Assembly: GCF_009617595.1 (NCBI RefSeq)
Contig: NZ_WIXK01000005.1
Location: 62,001 to 126,000 of the forward strand
Direction of reading: 5' to 3'
DNA from: Tritonibacter aquimaris
GTDB lineage: Bacteria; Pseudomonadota; Alphaproteobacteria; Rhodobacterales; Rhodobacteraceae
Length of the DNA: 64,000 nucleotides
Part shown: piece after piece, positions 44,478 to 54,895 of the stretch
Numbering within the stretch: position 1 is the first letter of the stretch
Layout of the letters: each line of letters starts with the position of its first letter
The notes under the pieces: model-generated
The model's database searches: none
The model's input: only the letters and a program-made list of their open reading frames with translations
What the model was told of the DNA's origin: nothing
Translations under genes and position numbers: made by a program

Positions 44478-45377
44478 TTACAGCCCAAACATTTTTTTGA
44501 GGTTTTTGAACTGGCTGATTGCGATGCCTGAAAGGATAAATCCCAGCGCGACGATCAGAGTGTAAGAAATCGCTTCTTTCAAGAACACGGCCCCCAATAG
44601 TACCGACCAAACCGGAATTTGGTAGCTGGTAAGGCTCATGAATACGGGGCCTGCGCCACGCACGACCAAAACGCGAAGAAAGTTTGCCGCGGCGGTTGGG
44701 CCAAGGCCAAGCACAGCCAGCCATATGCCGGTGGTCGCATCAGGAAGTGGCGGTGGTCCTTCAACGGTCCAGGCAGCTGGCACAATCACGCAGGCACCAA
44801 TGATCAACTGCATGGCTGCCAGCCCGACCGGATCAATGGCGGGGAGGCGCCGGGTGAGAATGGACGATGTGGCATAACACAGCGCCGTTGAAATGCAGGC
44901 GAGTTGACCGAGCCATTCAAGCTGTGAACCGCTGCCGCTGAGGGCTTTGCCACCAAACAAAACAACGATGCCTACAAAACCCAGCGCCGTGCCAATTATT
45001 CGCCGAGGGCCCATTTTTTCGCCGGGCAGCAAGAAATGCGCCAGCACCACAATGATCAGGGGCACGGTGCCCATGCTGATGCCTGCAAAGCTTGAGGTTG
45101 TGTGCTGCAATCCCCAGCTCAGCAGCATGAAGGGAACAGTTGTGCTGAAAACTCCAATCACCAGCAGCGGAGGCCAGCTGGTGTTTTGTTTGAACAGTTG
45201 AAATCCACGCAGCCCCCAGACCGAGCCAAGCAACAGTGCGGCAAACCCAATCCTACCAGCGGCCAGCCAGAAAGGGGTGATGCCACGCAGGGCCAGCTCA
45301 ACCAACATGAATGTGCCGCCCCAGACAAAGCCCAGAACAATGATCATGATCCAATAACGAGGGGCGATTTCAGGCAT
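44478..45377 (-). CDS. EamA/DMT family transporter 1
   Basis: A 299-residue protein with ten hydrophobic helices in two EamA repeats, opening ILGFVWGGTFMLVELALRG and with NFLRVLVVRGAGPVFMSLTSYQIPVWSVLLG in the second half. DMT exporters of this type carry amino acids or other metabolites out of the cell. It is paralogous to the next gene upstream and close to ilvC and two Lrp regulators, which suggests an amino-acid-related role (inference). Confidence 0.9.
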   Translation of the reverse strand: MPEIAPRYWIMIIVLGFVWGGTFMLVELALRGITPFWLAAGRIGFAALLLGSVWGLRGFQLFKQNTSWPPLLVIGVFSTTVPFMLLSWGLQHTTSSFAGISMGTVPLIIVVLAHFLLPGEKMGPRRIIGTALGFVGIVVLFGGKALSGSGSQLEWLGQLACISTALCYATSSILTRRLPAIDPVGLAAMQLIIGACVIVPAAWTVEGPPPLPDATTGIWLAVLGLGPTAAANFLRVLVVRGAGPVFMSLTSYQIPVWSVLLGAVFLKEAISYTLIVALGFILSGIAISQFKNLKKMFGL

Positions 45378-45458
45378 TTAATCCTCAGGCACTGTACCTG
45401 GAAAGCCTTAGGTGGTGGCTCGGTAAACGCAAGCTTGTTTGTGCGTGCCCTTGCGTTT

Positions 45459-46367
45459 TTACACTTGTGCGGGTTTGCGGCGATGGCTTGAAAGGATCAA
45501 TCCGCCCAGGATCAACGCCAGTGCAACAAAAAACTGCTGCGGCAGGGTTTCACCGAGCAAGAGAAAGCCAAACAGAACTGACCACACCGGCACCTGATAG
45601 TTGACCAGAGACAGAAACGCAGGACCCGCGCTGCGTGCAACCTGTACCAGCGTCACCTGCGCCAGTGCCGTTGGGAAAAGGCCAAGCGCGATGACCGCGA
45701 GCGCCGGTGTTACGGAGTGGGGCAGGGGCGGGATCCCCTCCTGCCACAGTGCGGCCGGAAAGATCAGAACGGTTCCGCAGATCAGCGTTGCAGCAGAGAG
45801 CGACAGCATGTTCACATTTGGGCAGAGCCGGGTGACAATCGCGCCAAGCGCATAACACAGCGCCGCCCCCACGCAGGCCAGGCGCGCAAGGGTTTCGAGA
45901 TCTGCGCCGGTGCTCACAAAGGCATCAAAACCGATCAGCACCAAAACGCCAACAAAGCCCGCGGCAAAACCCAGCGTGCTGTGCAGGTTCATGCGGCTAT
46001 CTGGCACCAGCAGGTGGGCCAGCGGCAGTACAAACAGCGGCACCACCGCCATTGTCACCCCGGCAAACCCGCTTGCCACATGGGTCATCCCCCAGCTGAG
46101 AAGCGAAAATGGCAGCGCATTGGACAGTATTCCCATGATGAGCGCGCAGAGCCAGATAATACGACCCTCGCGCTGCCGGAACGATGGCAAGCCGATGCCA
46201 TTAACAAGTACAACGGCGGTTAGGAAAAAGGCACCGAGCCCGATCCGCAAGGCTGCAATTGTCAGCGGCGGAAAGCCCTGCAGCGCAACCGCGACGCCCA
46301 TGAATGACGCGCCCCAAATGATGCCGAGTATCAGCAGCTTGATCCAGTTGACTGCACCTATCGCCAT
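45459..46367 (-). CDS. EamA/DMT family transporter 2
   Basis: A 302-residue ten-helix transporter, paralog of the downstream gene: same IWGASFMGVAVALQGFPPLTIAALR opening plan and near-identical second-half segment (RSAGPAFLSLVNYQVPVWSVLFG). The two probably arose by tandem duplication. The ribosome binding site is weak. A Lys/Arg-rich end (SSHRRKPAQV) follows the last helix. Confidence 0.9.
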   Translation of the reverse strand: MAIGAVNWIKLLILGIIWGASFMGVAVALQGFPPLTIAALRIGLGAFFLTAVVLVNGIGLPSFRQREGRIIWLCALIMGILSNALPFSLLSWGMTHVASGFAGVTMAVVPLFVLPLAHLLVPDSRMNLHSTLGFAAGFVGVLVLIGFDAFVSTGADLETLARLACVGAALCYALGAIVTRLCPNVNMLSLSAATLICGTVLIFPAALWQEGIPPLPHSVTPALAVIALGLFPTALAQVTLVQVARSAGPAFLSLVNYQVPVWSVLFGFLLLGETLPQQFFVALALILGGLILSSHRRKPAQV

Positions 46368-46523
46368 GGTTTTGTCTCGTGTGGTTGCGGGCAGTCTTAT
46401 GGGCTGCTCGGGGAGGAGGGTTTGATTAAAAACGGCTTGATCAGCTGAGGATCTACCGCGCTGTTCTGGAAAGATTGCCTATTTCTGAACAAAGCTGGCG
46501 GGCTCTGAAAACAGTCAATATTC

Positions 46524-46557
46524 CAAAAAAGAAACAGGGCCGACGATGCCGACCCTG
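46524..46557 (-). terminator. terminator of ilvC
   Basis: A 10-pair stem with two wobbles between 46535 and 46557, followed on the minus strand by a U-rich tract. Confidence 0.78.
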
Positions 46558-46584
46558 CTTCAATAATGCAATCGTTAAAGAGAC

Positions 46585-47649
<1,065 letters not shown>

Positions 47650-47736
47650 TTACAGAGAGGTGCGAGGGTGTTCTGCGTGAAATATCGTCACATTTTGATC
47701 TTATCATTCGCGATTTGATCTAATAGTGTAAAATTC

Positions 47737-48192
47737 ATGCTTGATGACCTTGATCGACGAATATTACGCCGTATGCAGGCGGAGCCTGAGCTTTCGCTGC
47801 CAGATCTGGCGGATCAGTTGGGGTTGACGCCATCACGTTTGTCGCGCCGGGTCGAGAAGCTGCGCGAGGCTGGTGTCATCGAAGGTCTGCGGATGGAGAT
47901 CGACTGGCGCGCGCTGGGCTATGAGGTCGAGGTGTCGCTGCGGGTGACGCTGGATAAGACCTTTGCGCAGGCCTTTGATCAATTCATTGCAGCCGCACGC
48001 AAGATCCCCGAGGTGTTGGAGATCCAGACCTTTCTGGGGCAGGTGGATGTGCGCCTCACGGTGATTGCGCGGGATATGGTGCATTATCAGGGGATCTACC
48101 GCAGCCAGATCCTGCTGTTGCCACATATCGCCGACATTGAGGCCCTGATGCATGTGGCACGGATCAAATCAGACGAGAGCCTGCCCATATGA
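47737..48192 (+). CDS. Lrp/AsnC family regulator 1
   Basis: A 151-residue regulator: helix-turn-helix at about residues 4-60 (LDRRILRRMQAEPELSLPDLADQLGLTPSRLSRRVEKL) and an AsnC/RAM ligand-binding domain (about 65-145, VLEIQTFLGQVDVRLTVIARD). Lrp proteins sense amino acids. It is divergent from ilvC, and its 3' end overlaps the next Lrp gene by four bases. Confidence 0.93.
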   Translation: MLDDLDRRILRRMQAEPELSLPDLADQLGLTPSRLSRRVEKLREAGVIEGLRMEIDWRALGYEVEVSLRVTLDKTFAQAFDQFIAAARKIPEVLEIQTFLGQVDVRLTVIARDMVHYQGIYRSQILLLPHIADIEALMHVARIKSDESLPI

Positions 48193-48677
48193 GCGCGTAT
48201 GATGATATCGATCTGGCACTGCTGCGAGCGTTGTCTGAGGATGCCAGTCAATCCGCGGGCGCATTGGGGCGCGCATTGGGGATGAGCCAACCGGCCACAT
48301 GGCGGCGGATTAAACGGTTGCAAGACAGCGGGGTGTTGCGCGGGCGCAGGCTGGATCTCAATCGGGAAAAACTGGGTTTTGGTGTGACGGTTTTTCTGGG
48401 CATCAAGCTGGGCACCAAGGGGCGGGTGTCGCTTGAAGATTTTGAACGCGCGGTGTCTGCCATCCCTGAGGTTCAAAGCGTTGAACACGTGCTTGGCCTA
48501 TATGACTATCGCTTGCGGGTGGTGGCGCGCGACATTGCTGATTTTGAACGGGTGTTGCGGCGGCGGGTGATGACATTGCCCGGAGTGGGCAATGTGGAGG
48601 CAAATGTGATGTTGTCCGAAGAGCGCAGGCCGGGGCCGTTGGGGGCGATCAGCGCACCCCTAGACCCATCTGCATAA
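48189..48677 (+). CDS. Lrp/AsnC family regulator 2
   Basis: A 162-residue Lrp regulator translated from an ATGA overlap with the previous gene. HTH: DIDLALLRALSEDASQSAGALGRALGMSQPATWRRIKRL. RAM domain: VQSVEHVLGLYDYRLRVVARDI. The two proteins are only moderately similar, so they may form a heteromer or have split roles. The last 29 bases overlap the convergent ubiH-like gene. Confidence 0.93.
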   Translation: MSAYDDIDLALLRALSEDASQSAGALGRALGMSQPATWRRIKRLQDSGVLRGRRLDLNREKLGFGVTVFLGIKLGTKGRVSLEDFERAVSAIPEVQSVEHVLGLYDYRLRVVARDIADFERVLRRRVMTLPGVGNVEANVMLSEERRPGPLGAISAPLDPSA

Positions 48678-49851
48678 GGGTGCGACGCACCGGCGGCAGC
48701 GAATAAAGCGCGCTGAGCCCTGCGGCGCGCAGATCGCGCAGCGGACGGGGTGTCAGCATGGATGTGCGATTCAAAAGATCAATGCCACGCACCCGGATCA
48801 TGATCTCGCGGTGGCGCGCCTTGTGGTAAGCGCTCAGCATCTGGGCATCTCCAATGGCATCTGGGCGCTCGTTTATCAGATCGCGCAGGACAATCAGATC
48901 CCCCAGAGACATATTGAGCCCCTGCGCGCCAATTGGGGGCACCACATGCGCGGCTTCGGCCATGAGCGCGACACGTTCACCGTCCAGACGGGCCGCGGAT
49001 TGGCTGATGATGGGCCAGATCGTGCGGTTCGAGGCCAGTGTCAGCGGGCCGTAGATGCCGCCGCTGCGTTCGGTCATGGCGTGTTCAAACGCCTCTTTTT
49101 CCAGGCTGAACAGCTCTTGCGCGCGTGGGCCGCGCTCCATCCAGACCAGCGCCGAAGAGGGTTTGCCATCGTGGTCGGGCAGGGGCACCAAGGTGAACGG
49201 GCCGCCTGAACGATGCACTTCGGTTGAGACATTGTCATGGGGTTTTTCATGGGTCACTGCCAGCGCCAGCGCCTTTTGCCCATAGCGCGTGGTGGAAACT
49301 GGGATACCTGCGGCCTCACGGATCGGAGAGTTGCGCCCATCGCAGGCCAGTACCAATTTGGCGGTGATCGTGCTGCAGTCGCTGAGACCAACCTTGGCGC
49401 TGTCAGAGCGGGTGAAAAGCTGGCGGTTTGCAACACCAACCCCAAGGCGCAGATCGACGTTCTCCAGTTCAGTAAGACGTGCGAGCATTTCGCGGCGCAA
49501 GAGCCAGTTCGGCAGGTTCCAGCCAAAGGGCTGCTCGGATATATCTGAGGCGTTGAAATCGCGCACAATGCGCGGTGTGGGCTGGGCGCCGCCTGCGTCG
49601 ACAATACGCATGATCTGCAGCGCAGCTGCGTGGTCTTGCAGGCGATCCCATAGGCCGATTTCAGACAACAGGTTCTGGGCAGGCTGCAAGAACGCGGTGG
49701 TGCGCATGTCTGCACCTTTGCGGTCGCGTTCAGTGATAGGCGGTGTTGGATCCACACAAATCACATTCAGCCCAAGAGAGCCGAATGTGGCGGCCGCCGT
49801 AAGGCCCGCAATGCCGCCACCGGAAATGAAGATATCGCAGCTGTCAGCCAT
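48649..49851 (-). CDS. UbiH/UbiF/Coq6 family FAD-dependent hydroxylase
   Basis: A 400-residue flavoprotein monooxygenase. The FAD-binding GGGIAG is at residues 11-16, and the second motif reads VALMAEAAHVVPPIGAQGLN (the usual GDAAH is EAAH here). Family members hydroxylate the aromatic ring of ubiquinone precursors. AGGAGG precedes ATG 49851; a longer in-frame start at 49881 is less likely. Confidence 0.88.
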   Translation of the reverse strand: MADSCDIFISGGGIAGLTAAATFGSLGLNVICVDPTPPITERDRKGADMRTTAFLQPAQNLLSEIGLWDRLQDHAAALQIMRIVDAGGAQPTPRIVRDFNASDISEQPFGWNLPNWLLRREMLARLTELENVDLRLGVGVANRQLFTRSDSAKVGLSDCSTITAKLVLACDGRNSPIREAAGIPVSTTRYGQKALALAVTHEKPHDNVSTEVHRSGGPFTLVPLPDHDGKPSSALVWMERGPRAQELFSLEKEAFEHAMTERSGGIYGPLTLASNRTIWPIISQSAARLDGERVALMAEAAHVVPPIGAQGLNMSLGDLIVLRDLINERPDAIGDAQMLSAYHKARHREIMIRVRGIDLLNRTSMLTPRPLRDLRAAGLSALYSLPPVRRTLMQMGLGVR

Positions 49852-49943
49852 GGGAATGCCCTCCTGAAACCTCCCCATCACATAGGGCGCACAGGAGGGG
49901 AAGTACAGGTGACAGATTTACCCTGTGTTCATTCGCCTCGGGC

Positions 49944-50192
49944 TTAGCCGCGCGAAATGAGGACCAGAAGCGCAAAGATAACAGGTACCAAGGCCACGGC
50001 AGGCAGGTAGAGCCCCGGAAGACCAAAGAGCAACACCAGTGTAGCCCAGCCCATCAGGAATGTCGCCAGCGCATAATAGAGATTTTCCTTGGCGCCATAG
50101 GCCACTTCTTTGGAAATACGGCCCAATACGGGCACCGCAAACAGCACGCGTTCAAAGGGTGTCAGTTTTTCGGGCAGTTCATATGCGGCCAT
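49944..50192 (-). CDS. Small two-helix membrane protein
   Basis: An 82-residue protein with a cytoplasmic start (MAAYELPEKLTPFERVLFAVPVLGRISKEV), then two hydrophobic helices (about residues 41-60 and 61-80). I do not recognise the family. It is downstream of the HAD gene on the minus strand (84-base gap) and may be in its transcript. The start at 50192 is preferred over the longer frame because of a GAGAGA ribosome site. Confidence 0.7.
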   Translation of the reverse strand: MAAYELPEKLTPFERVLFAVPVLGRISKEVAYGAKENLYYALATFLMGWATLVLLFGLPGLYLPAVALVPVIFALLVLISRG

Positions 50193-50275
50193 AACATGTC
50201 TCTCATCTATGTCTTTGCGCTCATATAGGCGCGGCTTGACTATGGGCCAAATACGCCTTTTGCCGCAGGGCAGCA

Positions 50276-50920
50276 TCACTGCAGCTGTTGCAGAAATTGG
50301 GTCAGATCATCGGTGTGGTGGTGAATATGCGGTGCGGGCGCGGCATCCGGGGCGACATGAACCGTGCGCATGCCCATTTCATGGGGCGCGGCGAGGTTGC
50401 GTGGGTCATCTTCAAACATCGCAGCAGAGTGTGTTTCAATATCGGCTTGCGCAAACACCTGTTCAAAGGCGCGACGCTCAGGCTTTGGGTGGTATTCAGC
50501 GTGTTCGACGCCGTAGACCTCATCAAAGACCTGATCCAATCCGCGCGCTTTCAAAACCCGGCGTGCATAGGGGGCAGATCCATTGGTATAGACAATGCGT
50601 TTGCCGGGCAGATCAGCGATATAGGCCGCCAGATCGTGGTCAATTTCCAGGTGATCCAGCGAAATATCGTGCACCGCATCCAGGTAGGGCAGTGGGTCGA
50701 TTTGGTGATGTGTCATCAGACCTGCTAAGGTGGTGCCATGTTCGCGCCAATAGGTGCTGCGCAGATGGTCGGCGGTCTGGCGATCCACGCCCAAGACATC
50801 CATCATATATTGCGCCATCTTGGTTTCGATCTGGTCAAACAGCCGCGCTTTGGGGGGATACAGCGTGTTGTCCAAATCAAAAACCCAGTGGCGAATATGT
50901 GCAAAAGCGTGTTTAACCAT
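50276..50920 (-). CDS. HAD hydrolase, pyrimidine 5'-nucleotidase-like
   Basis: A 214-residue haloacid dehalogenase-type phosphatase. The nucleophile Asp15 and Asp17 are in VFDLDNTLYPP, motif II is VYTNGSAP, and the last acidic motif is FEDDPRN. The DNTLYPP variant is typical of Sdt1-like pyrimidine 5'-nucleotidases. AGGTGG precedes the start. Confidence 0.9.
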   Translation of the reverse strand: MVKHAFAHIRHWVFDLDNTLYPPKARLFDQIETKMAQYMMDVLGVDRQTADHLRSTYWREHGTTLAGLMTHHQIDPLPYLDAVHDISLDHLEIDHDLAAYIADLPGKRIVYTNGSAPYARRVLKARGLDQVFDEVYGVEHAEYHPKPERRAFEQVFAQADIETHSAAMFEDDPRNLAAPHEMGMRTVHVAPDAAPAPHIHHHTDDLTQFLQQLQ

Positions 50921-51059
50921 ACCACCTGTTAGGCCAGGACGTACCCCGAGGCAATGATTGGGGCATCAAGCTGCGGGAAAACGGCGCAATAGCTGCGCCG
51001 GGCTTGCACGAAAATACGTGCGGTGTAGACATAATATTCGGACCGTAACAGGGATTACA

Positions 51060-51713
51060 ATGTACCAGAACCGCAGCAACCACAAAGAAGCCTATGAACT
51101 GATCCTCGAAGCCATTGATGTTGGGGTCTATCGCCCTGGTGATCGATTGGTGGAAAGCGATCTAGCAGAACAGTTCGGCGTGTCGCGCACCCCGATCCGC
51201 GAAGCGTTGCAGCGTCTGGAAACCCAATCTTTGTTAGAGCGCGATGGGCGCTCGTTGATTGTTGCATCGCTGGATCACAACCAGATGGCTGAGCTTTATG
51301 CGGTGCGCAGTGAGCTTGAGGGGCTGGCAGCACGGCTCGCGGCAAAACATGCAACACCCGAAGAGGTGCGTGTGCTGCGCGAGATGGTGAATGCCGATGA
51401 TGAACTGGTAGACAGGCCGTCCGATCTGGCGCGGGCCAATCGGCGTTTCCACGAACAGATCCATCTCGCCTCACACAACCGGTATCTGGTGCAGCAGCTT
51501 GATCTGGTGCATCGCACCATGGCGCTTATGGTGAACACTTCGCTGTCGGCACAGGGGCGGGGGCGCATTGCGCAAACGGAGCACAAGAACATCGTTACGG
51601 CGATTGAAAACCGTGACGAAGAGGCGGCGTACCGCGCGCTGAAAGAGCATATCTCGGTCGCATTTGTTACCCGTCTGAAGCAGGATGCAACGGCGCGCGA
51701 ACAGCAGCGGTGA
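51060..51713 (+). CDS. GntR family regulator, FCD domain
   Basis: A 217-residue regulator: winged helix at about residues 5-70 (GDRLVESDLAEQFGVSRTPIREALQRLE) and a helical FCD ligand domain (LYAVRSELEGLAARLAA, HEQIHLASHNRYL, EHKNIVTAIENRDEEAA). FCD members respond to organic acids or sugar acids. The start at 51060 follows AGGGA. The frame's last 47 bases overlap the convergent glycosyltransferase gene. Targets unknown. Confidence 0.92.
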   Translation: MYQNRSNHKEAYELILEAIDVGVYRPGDRLVESDLAEQFGVSRTPIREALQRLETQSLLERDGRSLIVASLDHNQMAELYAVRSELEGLAARLAAKHATPEEVRVLREMVNADDELVDRPSDLARANRRFHEQIHLASHNRYLVQQLDLVHRTMALMVNTSLSAQGRGRIAQTEHKNIVTAIENRDEEAAYRALKEHISVAFVTRLKQDATAREQQR

Positions 51714-53619
51714 CGGATGTAAGCGCAACATGGGGCGCGGTTTTCTGGGGCAGATCACTGTGGATCCCATGTTGGGTTTTGTCCCAGTAAAACGGCCGTT
51801 GGATCAATTCATAAAGCGATTTGAACACCGCAATTGTACCCAGTGGATAGTAAAACAAGAGTGAGAAGGCCCAAATGGCAAGTTTGGGCCGTCGGCAGGC
51901 AAAAGCCGCGGCAAATCCCAACGTGACCGACAGCGCTTCGCAGCAGATCATAAAACCGATCATGACGTTCAATGTGGCAGCTGAGACAATATCAGCGGTA
52001 GGGTGGCCAAGACCCAGCCACCAGGCCCAGTAGCTCCACAGAACCGGCGCCAGTATGAATTGGCCAAGCGTTCCAAGAAAAAACGCCTGCAAGCCGATGA
52101 ATTTACGCCAGCCGATATCATTGAGCGTGCGGGCTGGATCCCGCATGTGTACCATATAGGTCAGCATAAACCCTTTGAGCCAGCGGGAGCGCTGTTTGAC
52201 CCAGGGCCATGGTCGACAGTTGGCTTCTTCGAAGGTGGTCGAGGGCAGCATGCGGGTGTCATAGCCTGCACGCGCAAGCCGGACCCCAAGATCTGCGTCT
52301 TCGGTGACGTTATGGGCGTCCCAGCCCCCGATGTCTTGCAACACTTTACGCCGAATGAACATGGTGGTGCCCCCAAGGGGCAGGATCAACCCGAGGCGTT
52401 CAAGCGCGGGCATAACAATGCGAAACCAGCCTGAGTATTCCAGCGTGAAACATCGTGCCAGCCAATTGGCATTTGGGTTGTAGTAATCCAGAACCCCCTG
52501 AAAACAAGCCACATTGCTGGGCGCGCTGGCAAAGGCGCGGGCGATTTTTTCCAGCTGGTCACCTTCGGGCGCGTCTTCGGCGTCCCAGACGCCAACAATA
52601 TCGCCACGGCAAAAATCGAGCGCATAGTTCATCGCGCGTGGTTTGGTTTTGAGCCCACCGCTGCCCGGAACCTCGATCACATCAATCCAATGGGGCAATT
52701 CTACCTTTTTCACGGCGCTTTTCGTCAGCGCGTCGCTGTCTTCAAGCACGAGAAATACTTCTATCAAGGTGCGGGGATACGACAGTTTCCCAAGGCGGCG
52801 CAGCAGATCCCGGCTGATATCGGCCTCTTGGTACATCGGGACGAGTATGGAAATCCTCGGCAGTCTCAGAAGGCCCTGTTTGTGTGTTGGTAGCACCGGG
52901 GCTGTTTCCTTGCGCCTGCGTAGGTGGAGGAGCACACCTATGAGCCGCAGTGACATAAAAAGCGCCATAAAGACCAGCGCAGCAGATGTCAGAACCAACA
53001 GGCTGAGATGGGGAAAGAAGGTGCCGCATAGGATAAGTGCAAAGCCAAAAAGGCAAAGTGCGCTGCGTCGGTTTGTGCTCATCAGGCTGCGACAACTCAA
53101 CCGGTTCGGGGGGCGTGCGGAGGCTGCTGAGGCTAAATCACTGCGAAAATGCTGTGCAAGCGTCTGGCGGATTTCTGCCTCGGGGGCGAGCACGAAGCTG
53201 AGCTGTGGAAAACTTTCGCGCAAACCCTCTTCGAGGCGGGCGCGGTCTTCGGGATGTGCAATTGCGATAACAACGCGCTTTCCAAGATGTAGCCAGGGGA
53301 TTGCACAGTGTTCCAACCAGAAGGCTGCTGGTTTTCGGCCCAGCAGACGTCGGTTGAAATTGCGCCCGGAAAGGCTGACAACCGGGAGATCAAACTGCGC
53401 AGAGAGAGCCGCTAACACTTTGTTTTGGCTGGCCCAACCTTCGGAAATCAGAATATGTCCAAGGCGCGCGCGCTGATGCTGTTGCAAGATCAAGGCGCGC
53501 ATCAAACGATCACTGCTAATCGCTTTATCGCGCACTAGCAATTGACCAAGCAAAGGGCCTTTTTTGGGAAATGCCACAACATTTGTTGCGGCTTTTCGGA
53601 TGGCCTGAAACTCTCCCAT
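51667..53619 (-). CDS. Membrane glycosyltransferase (GT2) with MshEN-like N-terminal domain
   Basis: A 650-residue processive-type glycosyltransferase. Residues about 1-160 look like a MshEN/GspE N-terminal fold (LGQLLVRDKAISSDRLMRALILQQ, LGHILISEGWASQNKVL), a module that binds c-di-GMP in other proteins. Two membrane helices follow, then a GT2 domain (VLEDSDALT, VWDAEDAPEGD, TEDADLG, and the acceptor motif QRSRW), and C-terminal helices. Catalytic residues are intact. It probably polymerises an extracellular or envelope polysaccharide. Convergent overlap with the GntR gene is 47 bases. Confidence 0.9.
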   Translation of the reverse strand: MGEFQAIRKAATNVVAFPKKGPLLGQLLVRDKAISSDRLMRALILQQHQRARLGHILISEGWASQNKVLAALSAQFDLPVVSLSGRNFNRRLLGRKPAAFWLEHCAIPWLHLGKRVVIAIAHPEDRARLEEGLRESFPQLSFVLAPEAEIRQTLAQHFRSDLASAASARPPNRLSCRSLMSTNRRSALCLFGFALILCGTFFPHLSLLVLTSAALVFMALFMSLRLIGVLLHLRRRKETAPVLPTHKQGLLRLPRISILVPMYQEADISRDLLRRLGKLSYPRTLIEVFLVLEDSDALTKSAVKKVELPHWIDVIEVPGSGGLKTKPRAMNYALDFCRGDIVGVWDAEDAPEGDQLEKIARAFASAPSNVACFQGVLDYYNPNANWLARCFTLEYSGWFRIVMPALERLGLILPLGGTTMFIRRKVLQDIGGWDAHNVTEDADLGVRLARAGYDTRMLPSTTFEEANCRPWPWVKQRSRWLKGFMLTYMVHMRDPARTLNDIGWRKFIGLQAFFLGTLGQFILAPVLWSYWAWWLGLGHPTADIVSAATLNVMIGFMICCEALSVTLGFAAAFACRRPKLAIWAFSLLFYYPLGTIAVFKSLYELIQRPFYWDKTQHGIHSDLPQKTAPHVALTSVTAAVRAPLHPASDG

Positions 53620-53695
53620 AATGGTATTATCCCTGTGGAAAAATACCTTATAAATAGAGCGGCCGGTGTGGTTAATTTAGTCTTAACGGTGCGAT

Positions 53696-53725
53696 GGCGT
53701 TCCGCTGTATTTACGGCGGAACGCC
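53696..53725 (-). other. hairpin after carA
   Basis: GGCGTTCCGC (53696-53705) pairs with GCGGAACGCC (53716-53725), a perfect 10-bp stem directly downstream of carA; the U tract is weak, so it may be a Rho-independent terminator of low efficiency. Confidence 0.55.
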
Positions 53726-53731
53726 TTGAAT

Positions 53732-54895
53732 TTACGATGCTTTGCGCTGGGCCATTGCGTCTGCGAAACGCTCAAACAGGTAGTAGCTGTCTTGTGGGCC
53801 CGGGCTTGCTTCGGGGTGTTGCTGCACTGAGAACACTGGGCGGTCTGCAATGCGGATGCCACAGTTGGAGCCATCAAAAAGCGAAACGTGGGTCTCTTTC
53901 ACGCCTTCAGGCAGCGATTGTGCATCGACTGCAAAACCGTGGTTCATTGAGGTGATTTCCACCTTGCCGGTCTCATATTCTTTAACCGGGTGGTTTGCAC
54001 CGTGGTGGCCGTGGTTCATCTTGATGGTTTTTGCACCCAGTGCGAGTGCAAGCATCTGGTGACCCAGGCAAATGCCAAACACCGGAAGATCGGTGTTATC
54101 CAAAATGGTTTTGATCATTGGCACCGCATATTCGCCGGTTGCGGCTGGATCACCCGGACCGTTGGAGAGAAACACGCCATCTGGGTTGTGGGCGAGGATC
54201 TCTTCGGCGGTTGCATTTGCGGGCAGTACGGTCACATCACAGCCAGCTGACGCGAGGCAGCGCAGGATGTTGCGTTTGGCGCCAAAATCCACGGCGACAA
54301 CCTTGTGTGCCGGAGCTTCCTGACGGGTGTAGCCCTCGGGCCAGGCCCACCGCATTTCGTCCCATTTGTAAGATTGGTCACAGGTGACCTCTTTGGCGAG
54401 GTCCATGCCTTCGAGGCCAGACCAGGCACGCGCTTTGGCCACCAGGGCTTCAACGTCAAATTCGCCATCTGGGTTGTGGGCCAGTGCAACATGGGGCGCG
54501 CCTTGCTGACGGATCGCGCGGGTCAGGCGGCGGGTGTCGATACCTCCAATGGCGATGCGGCCGGTACGGGTGAGCCAGGCTTTCAGCTCTTCGGTGGCGC
54601 GCCAGTTGGAGGCAAGTGTGGGATCCCATTTGACCACCATGCCGGCAGCCACGGGATCACCGGTTTCATCATCTTCTGGGTTGATGCCAACGTTGCCGAT
54701 GTGCGGGAAGGTAAAGGTCACGATCTGGCCGGCATAAGACGGGTCAGTCATGATTTCCTGATATCCGGTCAGGGCTGTGTTGAAGCAAAGCTCTGCCACA
54801 GTCTCACCTGTGGCACCAAATCCGGTGCCATAAAAGACGGTGCCATCTGCGAGCGCCAGACATGCTGTGGGCTTGGACGGGGCGGTGACGGCCAT
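53732..54895 (-). CDS. carA: Carbamoyl-phosphate synthase small subunit
   Basis: A 387-residue glutaminase subunit feeding ammonia to CarB for arginine and pyrimidine synthesis. The N-terminal CPSase domain (ACLALADGTVFYGTGFGATG, FNTALTGYQEI) is followed by a class I GATase with catalytic Cys276 in FGICLGHQ and the His/Glu of VQQHPEASPGP. carB is not adjacent in this window. Confidence 0.97.
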   Translation of the reverse strand: MAVTAPSKPTACLALADGTVFYGTGFGATGETVAELCFNTALTGYQEIMTDPSYAGQIVTFTFPHIGNVGINPEDDETGDPVAAGMVVKWDPTLASNWRATEELKAWLTRTGRIAIGGIDTRRLTRAIRQQGAPHVALAHNPDGEFDVEALVAKARAWSGLEGMDLAKEVTCDQSYKWDEMRWAWPEGYTRQEAPAHKVVAVDFGAKRNILRCLASAGCDVTVLPANATAEEILAHNPDGVFLSNGPGDPAATGEYAVPMIKTILDNTDLPVFGICLGHQMLALALGAKTIKMNHGHHGANHPVKEYETGKVEITSMNHGFAVDAQSLPEGVKETHVSLFDGSNCGIRIADRPVFSVQQHPEASPGPQDSYYLFERFADAMAQRKAS

